Program-made: the position numbers and the translations under genes
Notes under the pieces: generated by a model
The model's database searches: none
The model's input: only the letters and a program-made list of their open reading frames with translations
What the model was told of the DNA's origin: nothing
Shown here: positions 50,051 to 62,222 of the stretch, one piece after another
Position numbering within the stretch: the stretch's first letter is position 1
Layout of the letters: every line of letters begins with the position of its first letter
Assembly (NCBI GenBank): GCA_036971475.1
Contig: JBAIZL010000005.1
Location: forward strand, 173,069,386-173,133,385
Direction: 5' to 3'
Origin: Prosapia bicincta
Taxonomy: Eukaryota > Arthropoda > Insecta > Hemiptera > Cercopidae
Length of the DNA: 64,000 nt

Positions 50051-51299
50051 TCTAAATGATCCAAAGCGTCGATGGTTTAGATTTCCAGCTCACTAATCAG
50101 ACGTCTTCACAAAGGACATGAAAAACGTCCACGAATAATACGTTTGTAAAATTAATTGTTAAACAAACTAAAACAATAAGCCTAACTACTGCTTAGGTTT
50201 TGTAAAAATCAAGGCTTATTGATTGAGAACGATTATTCAATATGACTTTTTCGTCGTCCAAGAGGGCAAACAATTTAATAGTTATGACAATTTGTCAGGT
50301 TATCAAACAGCGTCCAAACCTTATCGTAGGCAGTTAGATGGGACGTTTCTCTTTGATTCCGTTAATACAAAGCTAAAAAGCTTTATTTGCACCAGATTGA
50401 AGCATATTAAACAAAACTCCACGTGTTTAAACCGTATTCGTTTATAATGAAAGTGATTAGCGCGATCAATCTAAGTAAGTTGTTTTTGCTTTTTTTCTGA
50501 AGAACAGTTCGTCCACGGTTGCGTCGCCCACTCGTGTCCCCTGTATTCTAAAAACCGTGATTAAAAAAAGTGACCTCGAATTTTGATCACATCTCGCTAG
50601 ATGGAGCTGCCTGCGAGCTTAGAAAGTTGTTTTCCTCATGGATTGCCGTAACGTCCTTCGGTAGTATGAAATTGATACAAATTCAGAAATACTCTAATGT
50701 GCCATATTGAAGAGTGAAAGTCTGTCCGCGGACAAATATCAGAATTGTAATTAAATCACTCAGTAACTGTTTTCATAGAGCAAGCCATTTCGTAACAGCA
50801 AAGCACGTTATTAGTCTAGAAAGTTTTTGTTCCGTCAACAGACACGCTTAGATATGATATGGCTTTTTTTATCACATTAACCCCGAACTATAATTTTTAA
50901 TTTGCTGCTAGTAGCCTATATAAAACCGAACCTAATGTTTTGATATTTCCCTTAGTAGAAGTTAATCTTTTTTATATTTTACAACTAATAGTTTTTTAAA
51001 TTGTTTGTGTCTCTCTATAATTTAAACAGATTTTAGTACTACTTAGGATTACCAAATTTTTAATTTATCAAGACATTTTCGATTTTTTTTCAGGTTCCAT
51101 CGCTTCGTGGTTTGTCTAGACATAGAAACTTTGACCTCAGATGTGATTACTTTAAAAACTTTATTTGCGCCAACATGAGGCTACTCAGATGCTATGTCCT
51201 GTTCTTCCCACGTAACGCCTTTCTTACATTTCCTTGTACAATAAGTCGCAATAGATCTAACCTCGGCCCTCTAGTAGTGTAGTTTCCTTTAACTTATAC
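50051..51299. other. DNA without recognised gene
   Basis: A 74-codon frame (50223-50447, plus) is not recognised. Confidence 0.4.
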
Positions 51300-51985
51300 T
51301 TATTTTCTGTATAATTATTATTAATAATATATCCTACACTACTATTATTACCTACCTAATCGTTATTAACATTATTTTCTACATTATTAATATTTTTATT
51401 ATTATTTTCTATATCATCGATATTAATGTTTTTAATTTATTTTTTTTACAATATTATTTTTATTATTATTTACTACATTACTGTTAGTTTTATTACTATG
51501 CTCTTCACTAATATTTGTAATAATATTTTTTACATCAAAGCTATTAATATTATTTTCTACACTACTTTTTTATTCAATTGTTTTTTGTAATATTTATTTA
51601 TGTTACTTACTATATTACTATTAGTTTTATTACTAAATAATACAATAATTTATTTATTTTTTATTTCCCTCATCATAATTAATGCTATTTTCTACAGTAT
51701 TATTGTTTTTATTATTATTACTACATTTCTATTATTTTATTGTAATTTCTTTTTACATTTTAGTATTATTTTCTTCCTCATCGTTATTTATACCATTTTC
51801 TATAATACTATTAGACCTATTTTTATTTTTTACATTACCGGGTTTTAATATTATGTTCTACATTATTACCATTTTAATTAAGATTTTCTGTATCACTTTT
51901 ATTTGTATTTCTTTCTATTTCATTTTAATCTCGTTATTATTATTATTTCATTTTATTATTTTCTATTATTTTTCATAGTCAAAAT
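51300..51985. repeat. ATT-rich low-complexity minisatellite
   Basis: Loose repetition of ATTATTTTCTACATTATTA over nearly 700 bp. The Leu/Phe/Ile-rich frames here (51600-51978, plus) look like membrane proteins only because the repeat is T-rich. Confidence 0.8.
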
Positions 51986-53342
51986 TAATCTATTTTTTAA
52001 TTAAAATTTTGTAATTAATTTACTCGTAGTTAAAAATATTAATGTATCTGTTTGCAATTAAAATATATATTACCTGTTTGAAAATTACAACAAAAACAAA
52101 TGTAGTATCTCTCAGTTTTGTAGAAAATATACCTCAATTTTCTTTTCTTTTCTCAATGTTTTCTTAGTTCTTGTGGTTCAGAAACGCAATGCTTTTCTGG
52201 ACATTTTTGTAACAACCAGTGATTTTTAGAGTGAAAACGTCGTTAGGCATAATTTTTACTTTTTATGTAATATATGTGTACCATATGGTATGCGCATTAA
52301 ATTAAGCGATAGGACTAAGTTATGATTTCATATAACAGCTGTTCACTGATATTACTGATAGGTTACGCTTCTTTGTGAATTGTACAATATTAAGATAAAG
52401 TGGTATTATTTAATGTAAGTTATCATCTTTTTAATTTATGTTTCAATAAATCTTACTATAATTATGTCACTATAATGATATTGAATGATATAGTTTCATT
52501 CCAATATTTCAAGTAAAAACATTTTTAGGGGCCTTATATTTTTTTAATCAAATCTGTTTAAACGATAAATTAGTTTTTTTAGTCAATCAATATGTTTATG
52601 AACATTATAGTAAACCTATTAGCTACACTTTCCACTCAAGTGCCTGTCGACCAACCAACGACTGCCACACTTTCGTCTTACAAATACTGATATATTATTT
52701 CTTTAACCACAATACCTTTCTCTCTTAGCTAGCATAATTATTAAATGCTAACTAAAAATGCTTAGATCATTTTTAAAATTATGTAACGTAAAACATCAGA
52801 TAATACAGTTATAATGAGAGTTGTGTACATCCTAAAAGTTTCAGAAGAAACCTGAAATACTAAAATATTTGCGAAAAATAATTATGTTATTGTATAAGCA
52901 CACTTCGCACATTGATGAATTCTTTACTTTTAACAACTGCCATTAAAATACAGGCCACGTGTATTTCAAGCTGTGAACATGTCATTCTGTTAACTGTTGA
53001 ATCAGCCACTGAATGGATGTTTAGAACAAGAATTGACTCTTTGCCAAACTAGTCAGGGGAAATTTGAAGCAAGTGTTCACAATCAAGAATAGTGTTATTT
53101 AGAGTCGCGTTCCTAGAAGTTTCACTTTGTCAACCTCTTCGTGAGCCAGAGAAAATTTCAAACATTTTAACCTCTTATAGCTGGCATCAAGCAATTCTCA
53201 AATGTAGTTTCTAAGACAACCTATAAACAGCAATTGTAATATCTGAGTTTTATATAGACTACACGACATGCTATTTAAACTAAATAAAATTCAATTATCA
53301 TCAAATTTTAAAAAAATATTTTATTAACTATAAACTACAACT
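51986..53342. other. AT-rich DNA without recognised gene
   Basis: Nothing recognised. Confidence 0.4.
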
Positions 53343-53392
53343 TTATATATACGTATTTCGGTTACCAGGTAACATTTGCAGAGTACTCTCTT
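53343..53392 (-). ncRNA. Hammerhead-like motif with decayed core
   Basis: On the minus strand: CUGCAAA in place of CUGANGA, stem II GUUAC/GUAAC, GAAA (complement of 53356-53359), perfect palindrome AUACGUAU (53349-53356), A. Surrounding bases resemble 48220-48290. Two core residues are changed, so cleavage is not expected. Confidence 0.5.
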
Positions 53393-53694
53393 GTTATATG
53401 CTTTTTTACTTTTGCGGATTATTTCAACGCACTTAATTACAATTGATATCTGTTAGAATTGACTATCCGAGCTAGTTTGCATCGGTAACTCGGATAATCG
53501 AACACTCGGATAACACGACTCTGCCATAAATCGAGATAGATTCTTAAGATAAAGTGGTAAAATGAGTAAAAAAACGTCGTCAAAGATGTGAAAAATGATA
53601 TTATGAAATGAAAAGTGATGTACAAATAAAAATGAAATAAAACAAAATTAATAAAGACATCCATATAGGTATTTGGTCTAAGAGTATGCCGAGA

Positions 53695-54400
53695 ATAAAA
53701 CTTATATACGTACGTACTGAATATTTTTTTACTACCTCGTTTAACCCTGAGCTCGGTTAGTCATAACTCGGATAACCGAGATTACACTGTAAGTGCAACT
53801 TCAAAATTTTTAGATAGAAAATAAATTATAAAAGAATTAGTACCATAAGTGCAGTAAGTACTACTCAAGCTATCAGGCCTACAGTTAAACATCGGATTGT
53901 ACATCCGATGATCGGTTGAAGAGGATTACACGGTTACATGTTAATGCTACATCAGATTAGCGAGACGCATACACAAGTTTTTTTAATACATCAAAAGCAT
54001 GGACCTGAATTCTGAAACTATGTTAATTTAAAAAGAAAACTCAATATGTCGCTATTTAAGTGGAAATATGTTAATATAATACAGAAAATATAAGTATTTC
54101 CTCTACATAGTGCACTATACAGGCAGATCTTAATTAATTTAATCTACATTATGTGTAAAAATTTTATTTAGTGCAAAAATATGCTAAACAAATTTTTAAA
54201 ATTTATAAATGACATGAGAAACAGTTTTTTAAAAACATTGTAAGAAATTACTAAGTACTTTGATATGTAGGCCTTCATATATAATGCTGACACGTACTGT
54301 AGGCCTACCAGAAGATGAGTTTCATCGAACTATCAAATAAAGTAAATTAGACCCAGTATTTCTTTGAAAAATTGTTTTTGGGTCTTATTGTTTGCAGGCC
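53695..54400. repeat. Dispersed repeat, second copy of the 48.9 kb block
   Basis: 53695-54155 matches 48913-49375 nearly throughout (shared CATCAAAAGCATGGACCTGA). 54170-54400 matches 49540-49800 in rearranged order. Confidence 0.88.
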
Positions 54401-54544
54401 TCTACCAAGAGTGGATGGTGGTATCATAAATGAACGCTTCCTTATATTTACCTAAATTTAATATTCAGTGAAAAGTTATTGAATGTGGAATCTGTTAAAT
54501 CTATAAACGAAATTACCTTATTACCTTGTTTTGTCAATTTGGGT

Positions 54545-55290
54545 ATAATTAAATTCCTTCTATTAGGTCACACTCTCCTGATAATCCTATATATCTTTAC
54601 AAATTTTCAATCGTTAATAAAATACGTCTTTACTCATCCAAACAAGTTGAAATATATATTTTAAATCTATAGTGGATGACAATAATTGATGTGGATACAG
54701 TATTTTCAAACATTTAAGCAATAATTAAATTATAAATTTTGAGGGTATAGCCGGATTGAAAGTGTGAATCTTCATGTTCAAAGTCTAGCGCGCTTTGGCA
54801 CTGCGCCAACTTTGTTATACCTAAAATATATTTCTCAAAGATGTATATTAATTTTTTTCTCTCATCTGGTTTTCGTCGAAACCTCCATTGTACAACCTTA
54901 AACTGTTACCATGGTTACCACAAAATATCATAAATAGTACTGTAGGGTTAAAAATAATTGGAACGAATAAAATGAACAACAAACTGGATTAACGGTATCG
55001 AACTTTGCTTCACAAAACAGACAATGCGTAAGAAAAGTGAAAAAATCTACAACACAATGCAAGCGACAAAAAAAGGACGTATAAATAGAAACAAACAAAA
55101 ATAATAGTCCAACACCATACATAGAAAGAAAAATAGGGAATTGCAAAGATATTCATTCTCTATTTCGCCACTTAATAATGTTATTCTGACATATGTATAT
55201 ACATATTTATATTAATTGTAATTATAAAATAAAAAGAAACTAAAATAAAATTCCTCTTTGTTGATTTAAGTAGGAATGCATATTAAAAAC
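54545..55290 (-). repeat. Dispersed repeat containing a tRNA-derived SINE, second copy
   Basis: Homologous to 27818-28500. The tRNA-like head on the minus strand has GTTGGCGCAGTGCC (complement of 54797-54810) as A-box and a decayed B-box ACTTTCAATCC (complement of 54752-54762). Confidence 0.7.
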
Positions 55291-55389
55291 ATTTGTTATG
55301 TCACATGTTTTAAAGCATAACTTGAATGTAGTTCCGGGAAATGACATTTAATTTTCATTTTATCACCTTCCATTCCCCTCGAAAGACTT

Positions 55390-55545
55390 AACCTAACCTC
55401 ACCGCAGAACGAATTTCTAAACTGCTCTTAGGAACTTAGTCAAATATTTTGGAAGAATTTTAAAAATTTATAAATGAGATGTAGAAACAGTTTTGTAAAA
55501 ACATTGTAAAAAATTACTAAATACTTTGATATGTACATATAATGT
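55390..55545. repeat. Dispersed repeat fragment related to 49.63-49.80 kb
   Basis: Shares CAGAACGAATTTCTAAACTG-like and GAGATGTAGAAACAGTTTTG-like segments with 49630-49790, in the same orientation. Confidence 0.8.
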
Positions 55546-56559
55546 TGACATGTACTAACGTCACTTGTCAAATGATTCATTAACTCAAGCTATTTTTCTA
55601 TATTTAGCCACCTCTAATGACCTTGAGCCATGATAGTGAAAACAGCAGTCGGAAAAGGTGTCACTTCAAAGTGTTTCTGGAACAAATTTATTTTAGGCAA
55701 CTGTAACTGTACCGCCTACAGATTCATTACCCGATTGTAAACAACAATCAAACTGACTAGGCTCTGTTGTGTTTCAACAATGACACGTGTTTTTCGAAGA
55801 CGAAAGGAAACAGTAATTTAGATGTTGAATAACTGGTGATGAACTTGTTTGTCTCCGGAAACTAAAAGGTTTTTATTTTTTGTTCAAGGCCAATAATTCA
55901 CGTTGAAATTATGATTGTTATAAATATAGAAACAAAATGAATAACAAATTTGGTTAAAAACAAAAAATAAATAACTTTACAAGGGAACTGCAATTTTTTA
56001 AAAAAATATCTAGGTAATAATCGAAATTATAAAATATAATTAAAATCCTAATTTTATTTGGCCTTTTAATTAAAAAGTGTAAAATAAATTGAAATTTATT
56101 CAATGATCTAATTGCTATATTATGAAGTAAATCCCTTATTTACTAAACGGGTAAATATTTACTTTAACTGTTCTTACAAGACAGTTTTTACTTACTGTTT
56201 TTGTTTTGCAGTAACTACTTCGGTTGGTTTTAGTATTGAATTGTTCCATCAGGGCTTCTGAACATTTGGATTATTTCTTAATAACAAAATACCTACCCTA
56301 GTAGGTTTACTTATTATAGGTTATTAATTAACAAATATTTAATTAGGTTGCTAACTGAATTTAATAAATTATGTGATCAGTTTAACTTTGAATAATGTCA
56401 GTTTCGGACCTATGTACATTGTCATGTACAATACATAAAAAATAATTAAAAATTTTGGTCTTAAAGCCAGAAAAAAATTCAAAACATGTTAAAAACTGTT
56501 TAATCACTCTTTCTAACCAAACTATTATGAATTTGTAATAAATAAATAAGAACGCCTTT
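55546..56559. other. AT-rich DNA without recognised gene
   Basis: Nothing recognised. Confidence 0.4.
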
Positions 56560-56584
56560 TAACCACAATTATTTTTATTAACTT

Positions 56585-56625
56585 AATGCACTTTTCGGTG
56601 GCAAAGCAACCATCTACAACGACAA
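56585..56625 (-). ncRNA. Hammerhead-like motif with decayed core
   Basis: On the minus strand: UUGUAGA core (two changes from CUGANGA), U, stem II GGUUGC/GCCACC with one mismatch (56597-56611), GAAA (complement of 56593-56596), near-palindromic AAGUGCAUU, A. A CTTTTAACCACAATT sequence beside it matches the arms at 48.2 kb. Confidence 0.45.
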
Positions 56626-57122
56626 CACAAAGCATCGTATTTTGCTAACACAAAACGGATTAACTAAATAATAATTTTTTTTTTGCTACTTATATTTCTG
56701 TTTCACATTATTCAATTAAACGTTTTTGACGTTACTGTATAAAGCTTAGATATGAACGACCAAATACACATTTAACAATATGTAGCACAATTATATCCAT
56801 TCACACTTATCAATATTTAACACAGTCGTGGTCAAATATAACTTACAATATATTATATTTTCAAAGACAAATATCACTTAAAAATATTACATTGTCATGG
56901 ACAAATGCAAATCATGTAATACAAATCATCATTGACTCTACGAAACGTAATATTGTCACAGTCAAATATACACTAAACTATATGTAACTTAGTCATGGTT
57001 AAATATACAATTAACAATATTTTAACAGGTAAGGACCCGCCTGGGATTTATGCCATGCGGCTTGACAAGTACACGTCCTTTCACGCTTCAACGGGCACAA
57101 CAGTTTGTTGTATGGTAATGCA

Positions 57123-57137
57123 AGAAACTTCTAGAAG
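57123..57137 (+). promoter_or_regulatory. Perfect trimeric heat-shock element
   Basis: GAA (57124-57126), TTC (57129-57131), GAA (57134-57136) with exact two-base spacing: the HSF trimer consensus. Confidence 0.75.
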
Positions 57138-57209
57138 TAAACGGATAGGGTTTACTGGAAGCTGGAATCACACTTGAGCGGACACAACAGTACGCTGTAT
57201 GGTAATGCA

Positions 57210-57224
57210 AGAAACTTCTAGAAG
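57210..57224 (+). promoter_or_regulatory. Perfect trimeric heat-shock element
   Basis: GAA (57211-57213), TTC (57216-57218), GAA (57221-57223): identical to the copy 87 bp upstream. Confidence 0.75.
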
Positions 57225-57296
57225 TAAACGGATAGGGTTCGCTGGAAGCTGGAAATCACGCCTGAGCGGACACAACAGCTACATTGTGCAATAAGC

Positions 57297-57311
57297 GGAA
57301 CCTTCTAGCAA
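57297..57311 (+). promoter_or_regulatory. Imperfect heat-shock element
   Basis: GAA (57298-57300), TTC (57303-57305), GCA (57308-57310): third copy with one mismatch. Confidence 0.55.
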
Positions 57312-57434
57312 TAAGCGGATAGAAATAAATAAATAGACAAGTAGATATAAGGTTAATTTATAATTTAAACATCTGTGTTTTGTAATGTGGTGAAGAGAGT
57401 ACAAGCTTTAGTGACAGTAACAGTGCGATTTAGG

Positions 57435-57442
57435 TATAAATA
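57435..57442 (+). promoter_or_regulatory. TATA box
   Basis: TATAAATA lies about 125 bp downstream of the last heat-shock element. CAGTAG about 25 bp further (57458-57463) could be an initiator. No coding frame follows within about 500 bp. Confidence 0.5.
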
Positions 57443-57975
57443 GACTATTAACGAACACAGTAGTTATTATAAGACCTAATTAAAACTGAGTTTGGACGCA
57501 GTTTACAAATGTTAAGTGTGTAAATAATTGTAACTATAACAGTGTGTGGATGAATATACTGTTAGACTAAAATAGTCTTAAAATTTATTGAACCCCAAAC
57601 AATATGTAACACAGTCATGGCTAATAATACACTGAAATATATAACACTGTTTTAATCAAATATCACTGAACATTTGTTACATTGTCATAGTCAAATATCA
57701 CTTAACAATATATAACATAGTCAATCTCAATTATCATAATCATACAAAATTCAACAATATATATTTATTATAGTCATGATCAAATGCTAGCATGGTCATA
57801 TTTAACATTATCCCAATCAAACACGTTTAACAATACATTTATTACAGTCACTATCACAAACACTCTTAACAATATGTAACATTGTCATATAGTTGTAGTT
57901 AAATACACGCTTTATAATAGGTGTCATAGTGGTGCTGAAATACACACTATTCAATATTTAATTTTTTGATACACA

Positions 57976-59131
57976 CTTATGTAACCATAATAAAATTGTC
58001 AATGTTCTTAAAAAAAACTAGGGCGATGTAATTCTTTTCAGCCCCGTACATATGCAAAGTGCTAGATATGCTACAATTGCATTAAAGATTGTTATTCTAC
58101 CCCAAAACCGCTTGATGTAACGTAACCTTCCTCACGCCCTTGCAACCTGACAGGTCGACTAGTAAAGCAAACAACAGGGGTGGATTCTGTGTTACCTTGA
58201 GCCACATTGTTTAACCCTGACAGAAAAATAATATTTGTAGACTTGTATTTCTTAGTTCTTTGAATGGATAACGGTTTCAACTGTAAATATTCCCACGCTT
58301 TATTTGTGAATCAGATATTTTGTTTAAAGAATATTCAATATTTCGTGCTGGCCACATAGTTATTAAAAACCCCAATACATTCTCTTAATTTACGAGAGCA
58401 ATTAAAAAACAAAATATCTGACTGATATTTTAAAATCTTTATAAGCAGAAATGATGTTTGGCAGTAAACAACCATGAAACGCATTGTGATATTGTTTAAA
58501 CTATTGTAGTTGTTTAAATACAGTCGCCAAATTATTACTATAGAATTATAAGCTAATTAATTTACCTATATGCAACGAATGTGAGTCATGATACACAAAT
58601 AGCCACTTTTAGGAGGGATAATTCTAAGTAAATAATTATTTATATTTAACAATTAAATAATGAATGTATTAAAGTGTATCGTCTACGTTTAAGTAAAATA
58701 GTAAAAAATCTTTTAAAAAACCTAAATAATAAAATATTGTTTGTAAAATTTGCGTTTTAATCATTGGTTTTAACCTAAGGCGTTGCATTTCATCGTTTAA
58801 ATCCGAAAGTGATAATAATAAAATTTACTCGAGATAAAATTGTGAACATTTCGAAATTTAACGAAACAATTATTTTTTTATGTTAGAAGTTATTTTTGTG
58901 TTTTTTCTATACTCCTTTAGACTATGTTAAAATTAGATACTTTAGTTCAACAATTTTCAAATGTTATGAATATTTGAATAATCTTATGAAAAGTTATTTT
59001 TTAAATTCTAATTATAAAATTTTATATAATGTCGTAAATGAATAGTAAAGCATGTTCATTCCATCCAGTAAAATGTTTTAAATACCTTTTTATAGGCCAT
59101 ATAATAGTCTGTACTTGTAACTGTTCTCTTC

Positions 59132-59162
<31 letters not shown>

Positions 59163-60594
59163 TCTTTAAAACTATTCTGAACTGATGTTTGTAATGTTGC
59201 TAATTGTATACCAAAGTTCTAATTAATGACTGAGCTAATTAATTATAGGTTCTACCGTGTTAATTTTGTATATGACTTCCGTGAGAGAGTATTTTTTACA
59301 AATTAAAACAAAGTTTGAACCTTTCAGATAGAAATAACGACGAGCTACATACTGAATGTACTACTGGTGATACGTTTGAGGACGATTATAAATGGGTTGG
59401 ATTTATATTGGTAAAACCTAGTCACAAAATATATTGGCGGAGACCGAGTCACACAATTTGGCTAAAACAACTCTGAACAAAGTCTTATAAATTAAACATT
59501 GTTATTATAAAACACATAAATGACGTCACCTTTACAGATTTAATCGATTTTCCCTAATTACAGACACAGATCTAATCTTATTTCCCTACAATTGTTATTA
59601 AATCTGTCCAATCCTCAATTCAAAAGCCACTCGGACAAGTAAATAGAATGACTTTTAAATATAATATTTATTTTATTTTAAACAAATTTTGTGTGTATTT
59701 GTGTGTTTGTTTATTAATAAGTTCATCAAACCACAATTCGTCTGTTTTATCTTATATTAAAATAAAAATAAAACTTCTTTATCTTCATATTTTTAAATTT
59801 TGTTTATACCTGTATTTTAAATAACCATTCGTTTTCGTCCATTTCGTTCTATATTATAAGAATTACAACACAAACACGATATCATAACAAAAGTATAACT
59901 TTAATGGTGACGTCAAATGAAACAATAAAATAGTGTCGTAAATGAGCACATAAAACAATAAAAGCACATAAAAACTCGTTGCAAGCATGGAACTAAACCG
60001 CCTCGACCGAGTGGCAAAGACGTAATGTCGCCGTGTTCTTCACCACTCTCCCACCCGTTGCTTTCCGCGGTTTGTCAACTTTGATAGTGTTTTCTTGTTT
60101 TTGTTTACGTTGATGCCAGCGTTCTGAATTTATTTATAATAAGTTTTAACAACAGAACAACTACTTTTTAGTTCTTGTACGTGAGAAGTGTTTTTATCTA
60201 CACTTATAACTCTAATTATGGTTATCCTTTATATAGGTTTCCTTAATTTCATCATAGGTAAATGCTTCGTCTGATTATCGTCATAAATCAATTCGATCAT
60301 TATCTAAATATAACAACTTTGGCATCTTCTGTGGTAAATCGCAGAAATAATAGAAGTGTTGTTTTTAAGGAGTCAAACGAGAGACGTTGTTCTACCAAGA
60401 ACACGTGATCTCAAACTATTTTTAAATTTCGCGTATTTCATTTTCTGTTTGTTGACAATTAATAATAAATAAACGGATTGAACTTCTAAACAACTTCGAA
60501 CAAAATTTCAATTTAAATTTTACAAAATATAAATTAATATAAAAACTTTATATACGACAGCCTAGTAAATACTGGCGTTTTCAACTGAATATCA
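57976..60594. other. AT-rich DNA without recognised gene
   Basis: Contains (GT)n at about 59139-59162. No frame or element recognised. Confidence 0.4.
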
Positions 60595-61450
60595 CCAATA
60601 GCTAGATAAATCTTTAACTACCAGGAGGATCTCTAACTGCTAGGAACATCACTATCTACCACGTGATCGAGTACAGCCAAGAGGATCGTTCTATACTAAG
60701 GAGGATCACCGACTGATTAGGGGAATGTAATCTACAAAGAGAATAATCGACTACTAAGAGGATAATTATCTACTAAGAGAATCGCCAACTACCAGCAGGA
60801 TCGTTACCTACCACGAGAATCTCCAACGGTCAGAAAGATCCTACTGCCGAGAGGATCACGTTCTACCGCGAGAATTAGCAACTATCAGTACGATCGTTAT
60901 CTACTAGGAGGATCACGATTTACCAGAGGGATCGCCGACTACTAGCAGGATCATTACATATAGGTAGGATCACCACATGCCAGTAGGATCGTTATCTATC
61001 AGTAGGATCACCTACTGCCAGGGGGATCACTATCGACCATGAGAATCACTAACTACCAGTAGGATCATTATTTATCAGTAGGATCACTTACTCCCAGGAT
61101 CACGAATTAACACGAGAATAACGAACTGTCAGAAAGATCATTACCTACCAGAGGATGAAGATATACCAGAAGGATTACCAACTACTAGGAGGATCGTTAT
61201 ATAATAGGTGGAAGACCAACTACTATGAGAATTGTTTCCGAGAATGGCCAACTGTCGGGAGGATCACGATTTAAAAGGGAGATCACGAATTTCCAGTGAA
61301 ATAACGAACTTTCAAGAAGTTTATAATCTGCAAGGAGATCGCCAACTATTGCGAGGATCTCGAATAGGATACAACACTCCAAAGAGGATAAAACACATTA
61401 TAGGAAGTCTATAATTTCCAGTGGAATAACGAAATTCTAAGAGATTTATC
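60595..61450. repeat. Degenerate ~21-bp minisatellite, about 40 units
   Basis: Units resembling AACTACCAGTAGGATCATTA repeat with heavy substitution across about 850 bp. Short frames in it are by-products. Confidence 0.9.
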
Positions 61451-61880
61451 CAAGAAGATCTAGACACAAACTATAAATAGTGTTAAAATCTTAAGGTAAT
61501 TATTGCCATCCAGAGTTGTTTTAGAAACACACACACTCCATTTGCAGCTACGAGCGCCTACTCTCTCTATTCGGCACATGAGTTCTGTTCTATTTCAATA
61601 TTCGTTTCAACGCGGAACGGAACTGATCTTGTTTGGTGGGGACCCATCTTAAATTGTCAATCCTCCTTAGGAGGATCCCTTGAGTGATTGTTAAAGAATA
61701 GGCTGCAAACACTTAGACATTAGAAATATGGAATTTTATTCCGAATCACCTTCACCAATGTTTGAAGGGGAATATAGACTACATGGGAGCACCGCGATAG
61801 CAACATTGGTGTTTCACAACTTCTCCTAATGGTTTGGGTTAGCATCTGCAGAGGTGAATAGCCGTGCCATGAGTGAGTCA
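61451..61880. other. DNA without recognised gene
   Basis: Moderate-GC sequence; nothing recognised. Confidence 0.4.
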
Positions 61881-62222
61881 AAGCTGCACCACTTCAAGTT
61901 AATAAGCGAAACTGGAAGGGCCACGGTTCGACTGGCTGGATGGTAAACATGTCTTCCCAGCTTAGTGCTGCTAACCACTAAAGCCAACATAGTTTTGCTT
62001 TTAACCGAACTAACAGCAACGCCTCAAAAAAAAAAAAAAAACTATGCTACAAAGCTGCAGCACTTCAAGTTAATAGGCGAAACTCGAAGGGCCACTGTTC
62101 GACTGACTGGATGGTAAACATGTCTTCCCAGCTTAGCGCTGCTAACCACTAAAGCCAACATAGTTTTGCTTTTAACAGAACTAACAGCAACCCCGCAAAA
62201 AAAAGAAAAAAACTATGTTATA
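61881..62222 (-). repeat. SINE-like 171-bp tandem duplication
   Basis: Two direct copies with 171-bp period (61881-62051 and 62052-62222). On the minus strand each has a tRNA-like A-box TTTAGTGGTTAGCAGC and a weaker B-box AGTCGAACCGTG (complement of 61922-61933), with a poly-T (minus strand) run before the head, from the A-rich stretch at 62028-62040. A tRNA-derived SINE is likely; the duplication is certain. Confidence 0.7.

Larger units (their letters stand above)
57040..57325 (+). repeat. 87-bp tandem repeat carrying heat-shock elements
   Basis: Three partial to full units with an exact 87-bp period, shown by the AGAAACTTCTAGAAG core at 57123 and 57210 and its variant near 57297. Shared flanks include GGACACAACAG and GGATAGGGTT. 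Confidence 0.92.
56770..57975. repeat. Degenerate ~35-bp minisatellite split by an insertion
   Basis: Units resembling AACAATATGTAACACAGTCA then TGGTCAAATATCACTT repeat at 56770-57015 and again at 57600-57975. The intervening 57020-57598 is unrelated sequence with heat-shock-element repeats and a TATA box. Confidence 0.82.

Noticed and set aside
51600..51978. Hydrophobic frames resembling membrane proteins
   Set aside because: T-rich low-complexity repeat encodes Leu, Phe and Ile by composition.
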